A DNA stretch of 64,000 nucleotides from an uncultured Alphaproteobacteria bacterium (GTDB lineage Bacteria; Pseudomonadota; Alphaproteobacteria; RF32; CAG-239), in contig CALXTQ010000013.1 of the NCBI GenBank assembly GCA_944391485.1, positions 126,809-190,808 of the forward strand. Reading direction: 5' to 3'. The translations under genes were made by a program, and so were the position numbers. Within the stretch, counting starts at the first letter, position 1. Each line of letters begins with the position of its first letter. The notes below the pieces were generated by a model. It ran no database searches. It had not been told where the DNA came from and was given only the letters and a program-made list of their open reading frames with translations. Of the stretch, positions 1 through 8,070 are shown one piece after another.

Positions 1-2
1 TG

Positions 3-791
3 ACGGCCTACGGCGATATGGAATATTCCAAAATCGATCAGGTTCCGGCCGGACGCAAACCCATAGACACCCGGGTTATTCCGATTTCAAAGCTTGCTGA
101 AGTCGTCGGCGGGCTGATCAGAAAAGTCGAAGCTGGCTGCCGCTGCTACTGGGTCTGTCCGCTGGTTGAAGAATCCGAAAAAGTCGATTTGGCGGCGGCG
201 GAGGAACGATTTGAAAGCCTAAAAAAAGTTTTTGGAAACGAAGTCGGTCTGGTACACGGCAAGATGAAGGAAAAAGAGAAAGACGCCGTCATGGAACAAT
301 TTAAAACCGGAAAAATAAAAGTTCTGGTCGCGACAACGGTTATTGAGGTCGGCGTCAATGTCCCCGAGGCCACGGTAATGGTTATCGAGCATGCCGAGCG
401 TTTCGGTCTGGCTCAGCTGCATCAGCTCCGGGGACGCATTAAAAGAGGCTTTCAGGCTTCAACCTGTCTGCTGCTCTATTCCTACCCGCTGAGCGAAACC
501 TCCCGGCAGCGCCTCAATACGATGAAAGAAACGGAAGACGGCTTTGAAATCGCCGAAAAAGATCTTGAGCTGCGCGGCGGCGGAGAAATTCTCGGCACCC
601 GGCAGTCCGGTTTTTGCGAGTTCCGGCTGGCGGATATGACTGTTCATAAACAGCTGCTACTGACGGCCAACAAAGATGCGAAAATGATTTTGGCACAGGA
701 TCCGAACTTGCAGTCTCCGCGCGGAAAGGCTCTGCGCATTCTGCTCTATTTGTTTGAACGGGACGAAGCCGTTAAAACTTACCAGCAGTAA
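3..791 (+). CDS. recG: ATP-dependent DNA helicase RecG, C-terminal part (5' end outside window)
   Basis: RecG remodels stalled replication forks and branched recombination intermediates. Only the last 262 residues are present; the frame is open to the window edge, so the start lies upstream. The piece covers the second RecA-like helicase lobe: an ALTAYGD-like entry (TAYGDMEYS), the TATVIEVGVNVPEA motif V region, QLHQLRGRIKRG (motif VI) and the LELRGGGEILGTRQSG segment typical of RecG. Motif VI in RecG and Mfd is normally QLRGRVGRG; here Lys replaces the second Gly. Transcription ends at a strong hairpin about 80 bp downstream. Confidence 0.95.
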   Translation, partial: TAYGDMEYSKIDQVPAGRKPIDTRVIPISKLAEVVGGLIRKVEAGCRCYWVCPLVEESEKVDLAAAEERFESLKKVFGNEVGLVHGKMKEKEKDAVMEQFKTGKIKVLVATTVIEVGVNVPEATVMVIEHAERFGLAQLHQLRGRIKRGFQASTCLLLYSYPLSETSRQRLNTMKETEDGFEIAEKDLELRGGGEILGTRQSGFCEFRLADMTVHKQLLLTANKDAKMILAQDPNLQSPRGKALRILLYLFERDEAVKTYQQ

Positions 792-872
792 TTTTCCGAA
801 ACGCGACAGACAGCCCCTGGCCTTAAAATGGGCGCCAGTCTGTCCAAAAAACGCTGGAGAAACCGAATAAGG

Positions 873-906
873 AAAAAGGCCGCATAAAAATATGCGGCCT
901 TTGCTT
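873..906. terminator. Bidirectional intrinsic terminator between recG and the 907-1551 gene
   Basis: A perfect 12-bp stem (875-886 with 891-902, loop AAAA) starts AAAGGCCGCATA. It is flanked by an A-run on the left and T-rich sequence on the right, so it can serve both recG (+) and the convergent minus-strand gene. Confidence 0.85.
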
Positions 907-1551
907 TTATACTTCCTGCTTTTTTTTCTTTCTTTTCGGAAAGTAAGTTTCCGAAACATTTTTCCGAGGCGGTTCCAAATAATAAAAATGGACCTCATGA
1001 ACAGCGTCTTCCTTGCGGAAAATCCTGCCGTCCTGCGCCCGGATGAACAAAATGTCCCGGCGGCCGTTGCCCGAAGCTTTGACTGCGATCATAAACCCTT
1101 CGTCCCCTTCAAAGAAGGAACGGACAAAAGGTTTGCAGATACATCCCTTAAACAGCGGCTCAAAGTCTTCTCTGACCTCATTCCAGTACGGGACGGCGTC
1201 GGCGGCTGTTTTTATCAGCGGCTGTCTGCGCATTTCTATTCCATACTGGCCGCCGGCATTGACGATTTTGTAAATCATTTTGCTGTCTTCTGTTTTGACA
1301 CCGAGCTCCATAATTTTTGATTTTATTTCCGCGGCATTCACAATGACGGCGCGGGAAAAAACGTCATAAATTACCTTCTCTCTGAGCCCTTTCAGAAGAA
1401 ACAGCACACAAAACCTGCGGCTGAAAGTCTTTTCACCGATTTTATACTCCGTATCGGAAAACGGAATGACGGAGTTTTGGACAACTTCGCCGGGGAACAA
1501 TTGACTGATCTCCGCGGCAACCTGCTCCATCGTCAGAATTTCTTTTTTCAT
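907..1551 (-). CDS. Hypothetical protein, paralog of the 1611-2273 product
   Basis: A 214-residue soluble protein of unknown function. No signal peptide or membrane segment is visible, and the C-terminus is a basic tail (KRKKKK). It appears related to the next upstream gene: both start MKK with an acidic helix ending LFP.E, both have an FC.xL.L segment near residue 48, and both share a C-terminal pattern of F-x6/7-F, a hydrophobic strand, L[FY]I....G.+.R+.D and an E two to four residues later. It lies 59 bp downstream of that paralog on the same strand, probably co-transcribed. I recognise no known family. Confidence 0.75.
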   Translation of the reverse strand: MKKEILTMEQVAAEISQLFPGEVVQNSVIPFSDTEYKIGEKTFSRRFCVLFLLKGLREKVIYDVFSRAVIVNAAEIKSKIMELGVKTEDSKMIYKIVNAGGQYGIEMRRQPLIKTAADAVPYWNEVREDFEPLFKGCICKPFVRSFFEGDEGFMIAVKASGNGRRDILFIRAQDGRIFRKEDAVHEVHFYYLEPPRKNVSETYFPKRKKKKQEV

Positions 1552-1567
1552 AAAAATTAAGTTTTAT

Positions 1568-1600
1568 GAAACGGTTCCGGCATTTTGCGGATACCGTTTC
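1568..1600 (-). other. Intergenic hairpin between the two paralogs
   Basis: Left arm GAAACGGT (1568-1575) pairs with ACCGTTTC (1593-1600), and TCCG (1576-1579) pairs with CGGA (1588-1591), giving about 12 bp with one bulged T. On the minus strand no T-run follows, so it looks more like a processing, attenuation or mRNA-stability element between two co-transcribed genes than a clean terminator. Confidence 0.5.
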
Positions 1601-1610
1601 GGTTTATTTT

Positions 1611-2273
1611 CTAATGAATTCCATATCCTCCGCTTCTGGCGGCGGAAGATATTCTGAAAAATTCGTCTCCAGGCAGCGCCAGTGTAATCTGGTGTTCAAA
1701 CAGAATATCCTGCTCTCTGACAAGATCTCCGCTTTCGACCCCAATATAAAGCACATTGCTTATACCGCGGCGGCTCAACTTTCGCACCCCGACCAGCCAA
1801 ACCGGTTTTTTATCCAGATAAACCGGCAGAAAACGCTCGTAAAGATGATTTCTGAATTCCTTCAGATACGCTTCTTTACCGTCATTGAAAATGGTTTGCA
1901 GCATTTCTTCACTGGTTACCCTGATTTTGTCGGATATCCGCAGACACAGCTTTCCGTTTTGTTCAACAACTTCGTAACTTTTGGTCCGGGTTTCAAAGCG
2001 GTTTCCGACTTCCATCGGCCGATTTTTCATCTCGCCTACATTTTTGTAAGACCGCCTGCATCTCTTCTCAATGACAAAACATTCTGCCTCATCGCCGCTT
2101 CCCAGCTGCAAAAACCAGCAGAAGTCGAAGCTTTTCGTTTTGTTTTGCACCGAATATTCGATGACGCTGAGAACAGGATACTGGGTACAGCCGATTAAGG
2201 CGGGCTCTTCCGGGAACAAATCCATCATGTCCTGAAAAGCACTTTCCGGAGTTTCAATTTCACTTTTTTTCAT
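1611..2273 (-). CDS. Hypothetical protein, first gene of the paralogous pair
   Basis: A 220-residue protein with no recognisable enzyme motif, signal peptide or membrane helix. It is mixed alpha/beta in appearance, with several strand-like stretches (VWLVGVRKL, VLYIGVESG). Its pattern matches the downstream gene (907-1551), which suggests tandem duplication followed by strong divergence. It is the first gene of the minus-strand pair; the 180-bp AT-rich region upstream (2274-2457) is shared with the divergent porin and should hold both promoters. Function unknown. Confidence 0.75.
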   Translation of the reverse strand: MKKSEIETPESAFQDMMDLFPEEPALIGCTQYPVLSVIEYSVQNKTKSFDFCWFLQLGSGDEAECFVIEKRCRRSYKNVGEMKNRPMEVGNRFETRTKSYEVVEQNGKLCLRISDKIRVTSEEMLQTIFNDGKEAYLKEFRNHLYERFLPVYLDKKPVWLVGVRKLSRRGISNVLYIGVESGDLVREQDILFEHQITLALPGDEFFRISSAARSGGYGIH

Positions 2274-2478
2274 TTTTGAAAATTTATGTTAGACAATATA
2301 TACATAATCCGTAAAAAAACGGTTTCAGGGTAATAAATTTTTAGACAAAAGTCAAGCTTTGATACGCACAAATTCGTCCAAAACAGATTTTTTTGCCGTC
2401 CGGCCTTTATATTTTCATTATCATGCCTAGATAAAAAGCGTTATCGCTCTTAACCATTTGTTATATAAGGAACTGCAC

Positions 2479-3750
2479 ATGAATAAAAAATTATTACTGG
2501 GAACGGCACTGACAGTCTGCAGCCTGTGGGTTTCCTCCGGCGCGGCTTTGGCTCAGATCAGCGGTTCCTCTTCCCCGGAAACGGAGCAGGGCACCGCCTC
2601 TCATATTTCGTATCCCAAAAGCGTCAAACAAAGAATTGCTTCGGACAGGGTTCGACGGAATAATCCTTTTACAACGCTTGGAAACGATTATTCCGAGTTC
2701 AAAAACAAATTAAGCAAAAAATATAATTTCGATTACTCCGTCGATATTTCCTATATGCCGCAGCGAGGCGCTCCAAACGGCAGGAAAACAGACTACCAGA
2801 CAATTATTTATCCGACTTTTTCCTGGACAACGTTTAACAATGAATACGGCACCGGAACACTGACCGCCGCTTATAATATTGTTCGTTACGGCGGCTCAAG
2901 CGGCCAGAAAATCGGCAACAATATCGGCGTTGTTACCGGAATCAATGATTACACTGCCAAGACAACAAGCTTTGACGAACTTCTCTATACCTACCAGCTG
3001 GGCGGAAAATGGAACTGGCTGACGATCGGCCTCGGACAATTTCCGATGTATAATTTTGACGGTTCAACCTACAACTCCAACCAGCAGGTCAACTTCATCA
3101 ACGAGGCTCTGTCCCAAAACGCAAGCTCCACCTATTCCACCGCCGGGGTCGGCACCTATGTTCAGATTGCGCCGAACAGCGACTGGACCTTTGTTGTCGG
3201 AGCGCAGGACGCCACCGACGTCGACGGCCTCAGTTTCAGGGTCAATAATCTCAACGAAGAACATTACGCAACTTTCGGATCAATTTCTTATACTCCGACA
3301 ATCAAAGGGCTGGGAGCCGGACAATATTCCCTGCTGCTGTACAACATGCCCGGCGTTAAAGAACAGCCCGAAACGACAAACGGCTGGTCGCTGAACTTTG
3401 CGCAGGCTTTCGGCGAAAAACTCAATCTGTTCGCGCGGATTAACGGCGTATCGGGAAATACGGCGGAAATAAACCAATCCTGGGTTTTCGGTGGCGTATA
3501 CAACAATCCGCTGGACCGCAATCCGCTGGATCAAATCGGTCTGGCCTTCGCCTATAACAAAATCGACGAGGAAGCCGTCGGAGAAAATCTGTCCAGCGAC
3601 AGCGAAAAAGTGCTTGAGGCCTATTGGGCCTGGGGAATTTCGAAATGGATGACGCTGACGCCGGACATTCAGTTTTATATAGACCCGGCGCTTAATCCCA
3701 AATCAGATTACGCAACAGTTTTCTCCCTTCGCGCCTCATTCTTCTTCTAA
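2479..3750 (+). CDS. OprB-like outer-membrane porin
   Basis: A 423-residue outer-membrane beta-barrel with a Sec signal (MNKKLLLGTALTVCSLWVSS, cleavage near AALAQ), alternating aromatic/polar strands throughout and a C-terminal strand ending in Phe (ASFFF). Overall pattern (N-terminal NNPFTTLG, central LTIGLGQFPMYNFDG, late QIGLAFAYNKID) resembles the carbohydrate-selective OprB family (PF04966). The start at 2479 is chosen over 2458 because AAGGA sits 7 nt upstream and the signal peptide then begins correctly. It is monocistronic, ending in a 20-bp stem terminator. OprB relatives include sugar porins and the chlamydial arginine porin AaxA; an AaxB/AaxC-like pair lies at 15.3-17.5 kb, so an arginine role is possible but unproven. 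Confidence 0.75.
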   Translation: MNKKLLLGTALTVCSLWVSSGAALAQISGSSSPETEQGTASHISYPKSVKQRIASDRVRRNNPFTTLGNDYSEFKNKLSKKYNFDYSVDISYMPQRGAPNGRKTDYQTIIYPTFSWTTFNNEYGTGTLTAAYNIVRYGGSSGQKIGNNIGVVTGINDYTAKTTSFDELLYTYQLGGKWNWLTIGLGQFPMYNFDGSTYNSNQQVNFINEALSQNASSTYSTAGVGTYVQIAPNSDWTFVVGAQDATDVDGLSFRVNNLNEEHYATFGSISYTPTIKGLGAGQYSLLLYNMPGVKEQPETTNGWSLNFAQAFGEKLNLFARINGVSGNTAEINQSWVFGGVYNNPLDRNPLDQIGLAFAYNKIDEEAVGENLSSDSEKVLEAYWAWGISKWMTLTPDIQFYIDPALNPKSDYATVFSLRASFFF

Positions 3751-3793
3751 CATTATAAAAACAGCCGGTATTTTACCGGCTGTTTTTATAATG
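3751..3793. terminator. Long bidirectional terminator
   Basis: A perfect 20-bp inverted repeat (3751-3770 with 3774-3793, loop TTT) contains ACAGCCGGTA and an A/T-rich base that supplies the U-tract in both directions. It separates the porin from the convergent gene at 3786-4715, whose stop codon lies inside the right arm. Confidence 0.9.
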
Positions 3794-4715
3794 TTTTGCT
3801 GTTCCGCATATTTCTGGCCAAAACTAACGGCGGTTCTTTCTGCTTCGGCAGACTGTCTTCCATGCCATAAGTCAGCATTTCCATCGCCGCGGCATAGGTC
3901 ATGCCGTTTACTTTCCGCTGCAGACACAGCTCAATAATTTTCTGCATGTCAATTACATAACCGGAAACATCTTCTTTCATATCTCCCCAGTAATCCCGGT
4001 TGAAACCGGCTTCTTTACCGCCTCCCAAATACAGTTTAGCATGCAGACCGCTGGAGGTATTGGCTCTTGATCTTATAATCAGGATGCTGCCTTTCGGTGT
4101 TTTAGAAGTATCTATTTTTTTCTGAAAAGGCGTAATGCAATCGGGATAATTTTTCCGGACATACTGCACAAAACGCGGACAGGAAACACTGTTGTGTCCG
4201 TCCAAAGTTTTGCTGTCGGGAATAAACTCCCGGAGATCCCCCGTCCTGCTGTCTGCATCCATCATACTGCGTATCAGTCCTGCTATGCAGTAATTGGCAT
4301 TACCGTCAATACCGCCTCGCTGAAAAACGACATCAAAAAATTCTTTCTCTATATAATCTTTTTTGACTTTGCCGCTCAGTTTTGTCAGCTTGTCATACTG
4401 ATTGCGAACAGCCGGTATAAAATTTTTATCAATAAACCAGGACGTACGCTCGGAAATTTTCTCGCGTATATTTTCCGCCGCCTGTTCTTCCGTCATCCGA
4501 TCCGCGGTAACATTTCTGTTGGCTGCCAGAAGCTCCTTCTGCTCCTTTTTGAGCTTTTCCTGCCCCTGCAACAGCGTATTGCCGGCATACGGAAGCGCCA
4601 AGGCTCCCTGCAAAGCGATAAAATAGGTCAGTTTTAAAAAAGAAAGCTTTTTTCTTTTAAAAATATTCTTATGTTTTATGACATCTGTTTTATCTATATC
4701 TGCAGTTTCGGACAT
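3786..4715 (-). CDS. Membrane-anchored putative CHAP/NlpC-like cysteine hydrolase
   Basis: A 309-residue protein with a basic N-terminus, one hydrophobic segment (about 26-45) that could be a signal anchor, then a charged helical region (50-130). The C-terminal half has the order expected of a papain-like CHAP or NlpC/P60 fold: a Cys at a helix start (NANYCIAGL, Cys143), later PKGSILIIRS followed by GLHAKLYLGG (His225), which recalls the GD[VI]..W...HV.[IL]Y pattern. Such enzymes cut peptidoglycan peptides or related amides. Further cysteines (179, 193, about 264) are present. Family placement is by pattern only; function is uncertain. The gene is monocistronic, its stop sits in a terminator stem, and upstream is a 170-bp AT-rich gap shared with the divergent operon. 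Confidence 0.6.
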   Translation of the reverse strand: MSETADIDKTDVIKHKNIFKRKKLSFLKLTYFIALQGALALPYAGNTLLQGQEKLKKEQKELLAANRNVTADRMTEEQAAENIREKISERTSWFIDKNFIPAVRNQYDKLTKLSGKVKKDYIEKEFFDVVFQRGGIDGNANYCIAGLIRSMMDADSRTGDLREFIPDSKTLDGHNSVSCPRFVQYVRKNYPDCITPFQKKIDTSKTPKGSILIIRSRANTSSGLHAKLYLGGGKEAGFNRDYWGDMKEDVSGYVIDMQKIIELCLQRKVNGMTYAAAMEMLTYGMEDSLPKQKEPPLVLARNMRNSKTL

Positions 4716-4888
4716 TGTATTTTCTTTCCGCTATATTGATTCTTTTTATCATGATATCATAGGTTTAAACGATTTTCATTAAAAATACATAATTAATTAC
4801 ATTTATGCAGACAATATTTAAATTTAACTTTACTTTTGTGCTTTTTTGATTGTAAATAGCTAGAGATTTAAGGAAAAAGAGTGAGAAA

Positions 4889-5428
4889 ATGAGAAAATTC
4901 AGCAACTTTTTTATTTTAGGAATTATGGCCGTTATGTGCAGCGCATGCCAAAACAACCAGATCAAAACGCCGCAGATTGTTCCGGCCGTCGAGGTCAAAC
5001 AGCCCGAAACCCCCAAACACTCCCTCGGCATTATCGGCGCTACAGAGCCGATTTATATTCTGCCAATGAAATCGCCCTTTTATGCCAGAATAGATACAGG
5101 CGCCGAAAATTCCGCGCTTGACGTCAGCAATCTCCGGACTTTTGAACGGGACGGAGAAAAGTGGGTTGCCTTTACCATGACAAACCGGGAAACGGGAGAA
5201 AAACACCGCTTTGAGAAAGAAGTCGAAAGACATACGACCATCAAAAGAATTAATGAGCATGAAAAACGCGTCGTCGTAGAAATGGATGTTAAATTCGGTT
5301 CTGAAATCATCAAAGAAAAATTCTCTCTGGCAGACCGCTCAAAATTTGAGTATCAGGTTCTGGTCGGGCGCAATATTCTGACCGGCCGCGCCATCGTCGA
5401 CACCTCCTTAGAAAATACACTCCATTAA
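4889..5428 (+). CDS. Retropepsin-like aspartic protease lipoprotein (RimK-associated Zn_protease family, PF05618)
   Basis: A 179-residue exported protein. Residues 1-20 form a lipoprotein signal ending CSAC (Cys20), so it is probably lipid-anchored and periplasm-facing. The core begins LGIIGATEPIYILPM and holds the aspartic protease triad Asp69-Thr70-Gly71 in ARIDTGAENSALDV; the end (LVGRNILTGRAIVDTS) matches the second half of the family, annotated as ATP-dependent zinc protease although the fold is retropepsin-like. It is the first gene of a three-gene operon with an inactive transglutaminase/7TM protein and an ATP-grasp ligase, a combination known in other proteobacteria. It may trim a peptide or glutamate tag made by the ligase; substrate unknown. 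Confidence 0.82.
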   Translation: MRKFSNFFILGIMAVMCSACQNNQIKTPQIVPAVEVKQPETPKHSLGIIGATEPIYILPMKSPFYARIDTGAENSALDVSNLRTFERDGEKWVAFTMTNRETGEKHRFEKEVERHTTIKRINEHEKRVVVEMDVKFGSEIIKEKFSLADRSKFEYQVLVGRNILTGRAIVDTSLENTLH

Positions 5429-5446
5429 TCTAGGATTCTCAAAATC

Positions 5447-6988
5447 ATGCTCAAGAAATTTGTTACCGTCCGCTTTGTTCTTTCCATCTGTCTGTTTTTT
5501 TCCGTTCTCTTCGCCGGATACAGCATTTATTACAAAATAAAGTACTGGGGTTTTAATTTCGCGCCCAAACAGACAACCGACGTCTGGACAATCGAAGCGC
5601 ATATTTCCTTTGAGCCCACCGGTGATCCGATTAAAATATCCATGGCAACCCCGACCGTCAGCGACGAATATAAGATTCTGGACGAAGACGCCGTAGCTCC
5701 GGGATATAAAATAAATAAAGACAGAAAAAACAACCGGGTTGTTCTCTCCTCTTCCCCAAAAGAAGGAACACAAAATATTTATTACCGGATTCTGGTATTT
5801 GACAACGAATATGGCAAAGGAAAAATCCGCTCGCCGATTAGACCGGAAGTCGAAAAACCCATTTTTGACGAACAACGCTTGACCGTCGCGCAGGAACTGC
5901 TGAAACTTTCGGACAGACAGGAAGGCGACGATGTTCAGAGAATCATCCGCCTGCTCAACCAAACGCCGCCGGATCCGACGGTTCTGGCCTTTATGCCGAT
6001 GAAAAAAAGCCAAAAGGAAATTACGGAGGCCGTCAGTTCCCTTCTGGCGCTGAAGAATATTCCGACGCGCACGGCCCGCGGCATCAAACTGGAAGAAAAC
6101 AAAAAGTCGTTTACACCTGATCTGATGCTTGAGGCTTACATGAACGGCCGCTGGATTTTGTATAATATCCAGACCGGCAAAAAGGGACTGCCCGAAAATT
6201 TTGTTATTTTCCAGCGCGGCGGCGTTTCACTGCTTGACGTGGAAGGCGGTTCCGATTCCGTCATCAAATTTACGGTTTTGAAATCCATCAGTTCTTCCCT
6301 GAGTCTGGCCGGACCGCGCGCCAAACTGGCAGAAATGAAAAACTGGTATGACAACTCTATTTACAGCCTGCCGCTGATGGAGCAGAATACCTTAAAATGG
6401 CTGATGATCTTTCCGCTGGCCATTCTTATCATCGTTCTGATGCGTAATGTCGTCGGCGTCGTAACAATGGGCACATTTACCCCGATGCTGATTTCAATGT
6501 CTCTCATCAAAACCGGATTTCTTCCCGGTCTGGTCTGCTTTGGCATTATCATTACGCTCGGTCTGGCTCTGAGAGCCGTTCTGTCAAAGCTGAACCTGCT
6601 TCTTGTGCCGAGAATTTCCGCCGTCGTCATCTTTGTTATCCTGATTATGCAGGGACTGATGATCATGGGGTATCGGATGAAGTTTGACGTGGCTTCTTCC
6701 GCGGCGTTCTTCCCCATCATCATCATGGCATGGATTATTGAACGCGCTTCCATTACCTGGGAAGAAGACGGCCCGGTCAACGCCACGCGCGAAATCATCT
6801 TTACCGTTTTGGTGGCAATTATCACATATTTCGTTATCAGCAGCGAATATATCCGCCATATCATGTTTGCGTTTAATGAGCTGAATCTCGTTATTCTGTT
6901 CATCGTTATGCTGCTCGGAACCTATACCGGATACAGGCTGACGGAACTCAGACGTTTTGCCCCCCTGGTTCAGAAGAAAGGGAAATAA
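5447..6988 (+). CDS. Inactive transglutaminase fused to seven transmembrane helices
   Basis: A 513-residue inner-membrane protein. It has an N-terminal helix (about 8-28), then a roughly 280-residue extracytoplasmic region resembling a transglutaminase fold (EITEAVSSLLALKNIPTRTARG), without a convincing Cys-His-Asp triad. A C-terminal block of about seven helices (from about 318 to 500) contains VTMGTFTPMLISMSL and a GTYTGYRLTELRRFAPL end. This matches the Transglut_i_TM / 7TM_transglut architecture (PF14400/PF14402) found next to RimK-like ligases. It starts 18 nt after the retropepsin-like gene and its stop is 2 nt before the ligase start, so the three are almost certainly co-transcribed. 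It probably acts as membrane sensor or scaffold of the system; no direct function is known to me. Confidence 0.85.
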   Translation: MLKKFVTVRFVLSICLFFSVLFAGYSIYYKIKYWGFNFAPKQTTDVWTIEAHISFEPTGDPIKISMATPTVSDEYKILDEDAVAPGYKINKDRKNNRVVLSSSPKEGTQNIYYRILVFDNEYGKGKIRSPIRPEVEKPIFDEQRLTVAQELLKLSDRQEGDDVQRIIRLLNQTPPDPTVLAFMPMKKSQKEITEAVSSLLALKNIPTRTARGIKLEENKKSFTPDLMLEAYMNGRWILYNIQTGKKGLPENFVIFQRGGVSLLDVEGGSDSVIKFTVLKSISSSLSLAGPRAKLAEMKNWYDNSIYSLPLMEQNTLKWLMIFPLAILIIVLMRNVVGVVTMGTFTPMLISMSLIKTGFLPGLVCFGIIITLGLALRAVLSKLNLLLVPRISAVVIFVILIMQGLMIMGYRMKFDVASSAAFFPIIIMAWIIERASITWEEDGPVNATREIIFTVLVAIITYFVISSEYIRHIMFAFNELNLVILFIVMLLGTYTGYRLTELRRFAPLVQKKGK

Positions 6989-6990
6989 GC

Positions 6991-7953
6991 ATGTTCGGCT
7001 GGCTGAAATCCTTTGCCTCTCCGTCATCATTGCGGGCCGCCGGCGTTTTGGGAATGAATCGGAGAAACTTCAACGTTATCTCAAAATATAACAACCGCCG
7101 TCTTTATCCGCTGGTTGACGATAAGGTTCAGACCAAAAAGCTCGCTAATAAAATCGGCATCAATACCCCGGGGCTTATCGGCGTCATAGAGGTTCAGAAT
7201 CAGGTGCAAAATCTGCTTGACCTTGTACGGGGATATGACGAATTTGTCGTTAAACCGGCTCATGGTAGCGGCGGCAAAGGCGTTTTGGTCATTAAGAGCT
7301 TTAATGAGGAAAAATTTATCACGGCCTCAGGAAAAACGCTGACCTTTAACGAGGTTTACCAGCATATTTCCAATATTTTAAGCGGTTTGTACAGTCTGGG
7401 CGGCAAATATGACATTGCCCTGATTGAAGAACTGGTTCATTTCAGCGGCATGTTCAGCGAATACAGTTATCAGGGGGTTCCCGACGTCCGCGTCATTGTC
7501 TATAAGGGATATCCGGCAATGGCTATGATGCGTTTGTCGACAAAGGCTTCCGGCGGCCGCGCCAACCTTCATCAGGGAGCCGTCGGCGTCGGTCTGGACA
7601 TTACAAACGGCAAAAGCCTGGAAGCTGTCATGTATAATAAACCCATTAAATTTCATCCCGACACGCAGGCCGATCTGTCGACGCTGAATATTCCGTTCTG
7701 GCGGGAACATCTGATCATTGCAGCCAAAGGATACGAAATGACCGGTCTGGGGTATCTGGGAGCGGATATTGTTCTGGATGAGTCCCGCGGCCCCATGATG
7801 TTGGAACTGAATGCTCGTCCCGGTCTGGCTATCCAGATTGCCAACGGAAAAGGACTGGCTTTACCATTGAAAAAAATTGACAAATACTACCCGTCCGGCC
7901 TCAGCCCGGAAGAGCGCGTCGATTATGTTCTGACGCACGGAGGTAGTCGATAA
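6991..7953 (+). CDS. Alpha-L-glutamate ligase-like ATP-grasp protein (RimK-related)
   Basis: A 320-residue ATP-grasp enzyme. The ATP-binding lobe has FVVKPAHGSGGKGVLVI (about 89-105), and the catalytic/Mg site is MMLELNARPGLAIQIANG near 270, both diagnostic of the RimK-related group that joins amino acids to a carboxylate. The N-terminal part (NRRNFNVISKYNNRRLYPLVDDK) is typical of the subfamily paired with inactive transglutaminase/7TM proteins. An AAGGGA Shine-Dalgarno overlaps the end of the previous gene. With the retropepsin-like protease it suggests a reversible peptide or glutamylation modification in the envelope; substrate unknown. Confidence 0.85.
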   Translation: MFGWLKSFASPSSLRAAGVLGMNRRNFNVISKYNNRRLYPLVDDKVQTKKLANKIGINTPGLIGVIEVQNQVQNLLDLVRGYDEFVVKPAHGSGGKGVLVIKSFNEEKFITASGKTLTFNEVYQHISNILSGLYSLGGKYDIALIEELVHFSGMFSEYSYQGVPDVRVIVYKGYPAMAMMRLSTKASGGRANLHQGAVGVGLDITNGKSLEAVMYNKPIKFHPDTQADLSTLNIPFWREHLIIAAKGYEMTGLGYLGADIVLDESRGPMMLELNARPGLAIQIANGKGLALPLKKIDKYYPSGLSPEERVDYVLTHGGSR

Positions 7954-8070
7954 TACCTCGGACAGCCACAGACAGAAGAGAAAACATGCAAAAAATTCGT
8001 GCAAAAACGACAGGAGCTCACTATATATTATTCAGAAACACCTTTCAATCCAACTTATGGAGATTTGACA

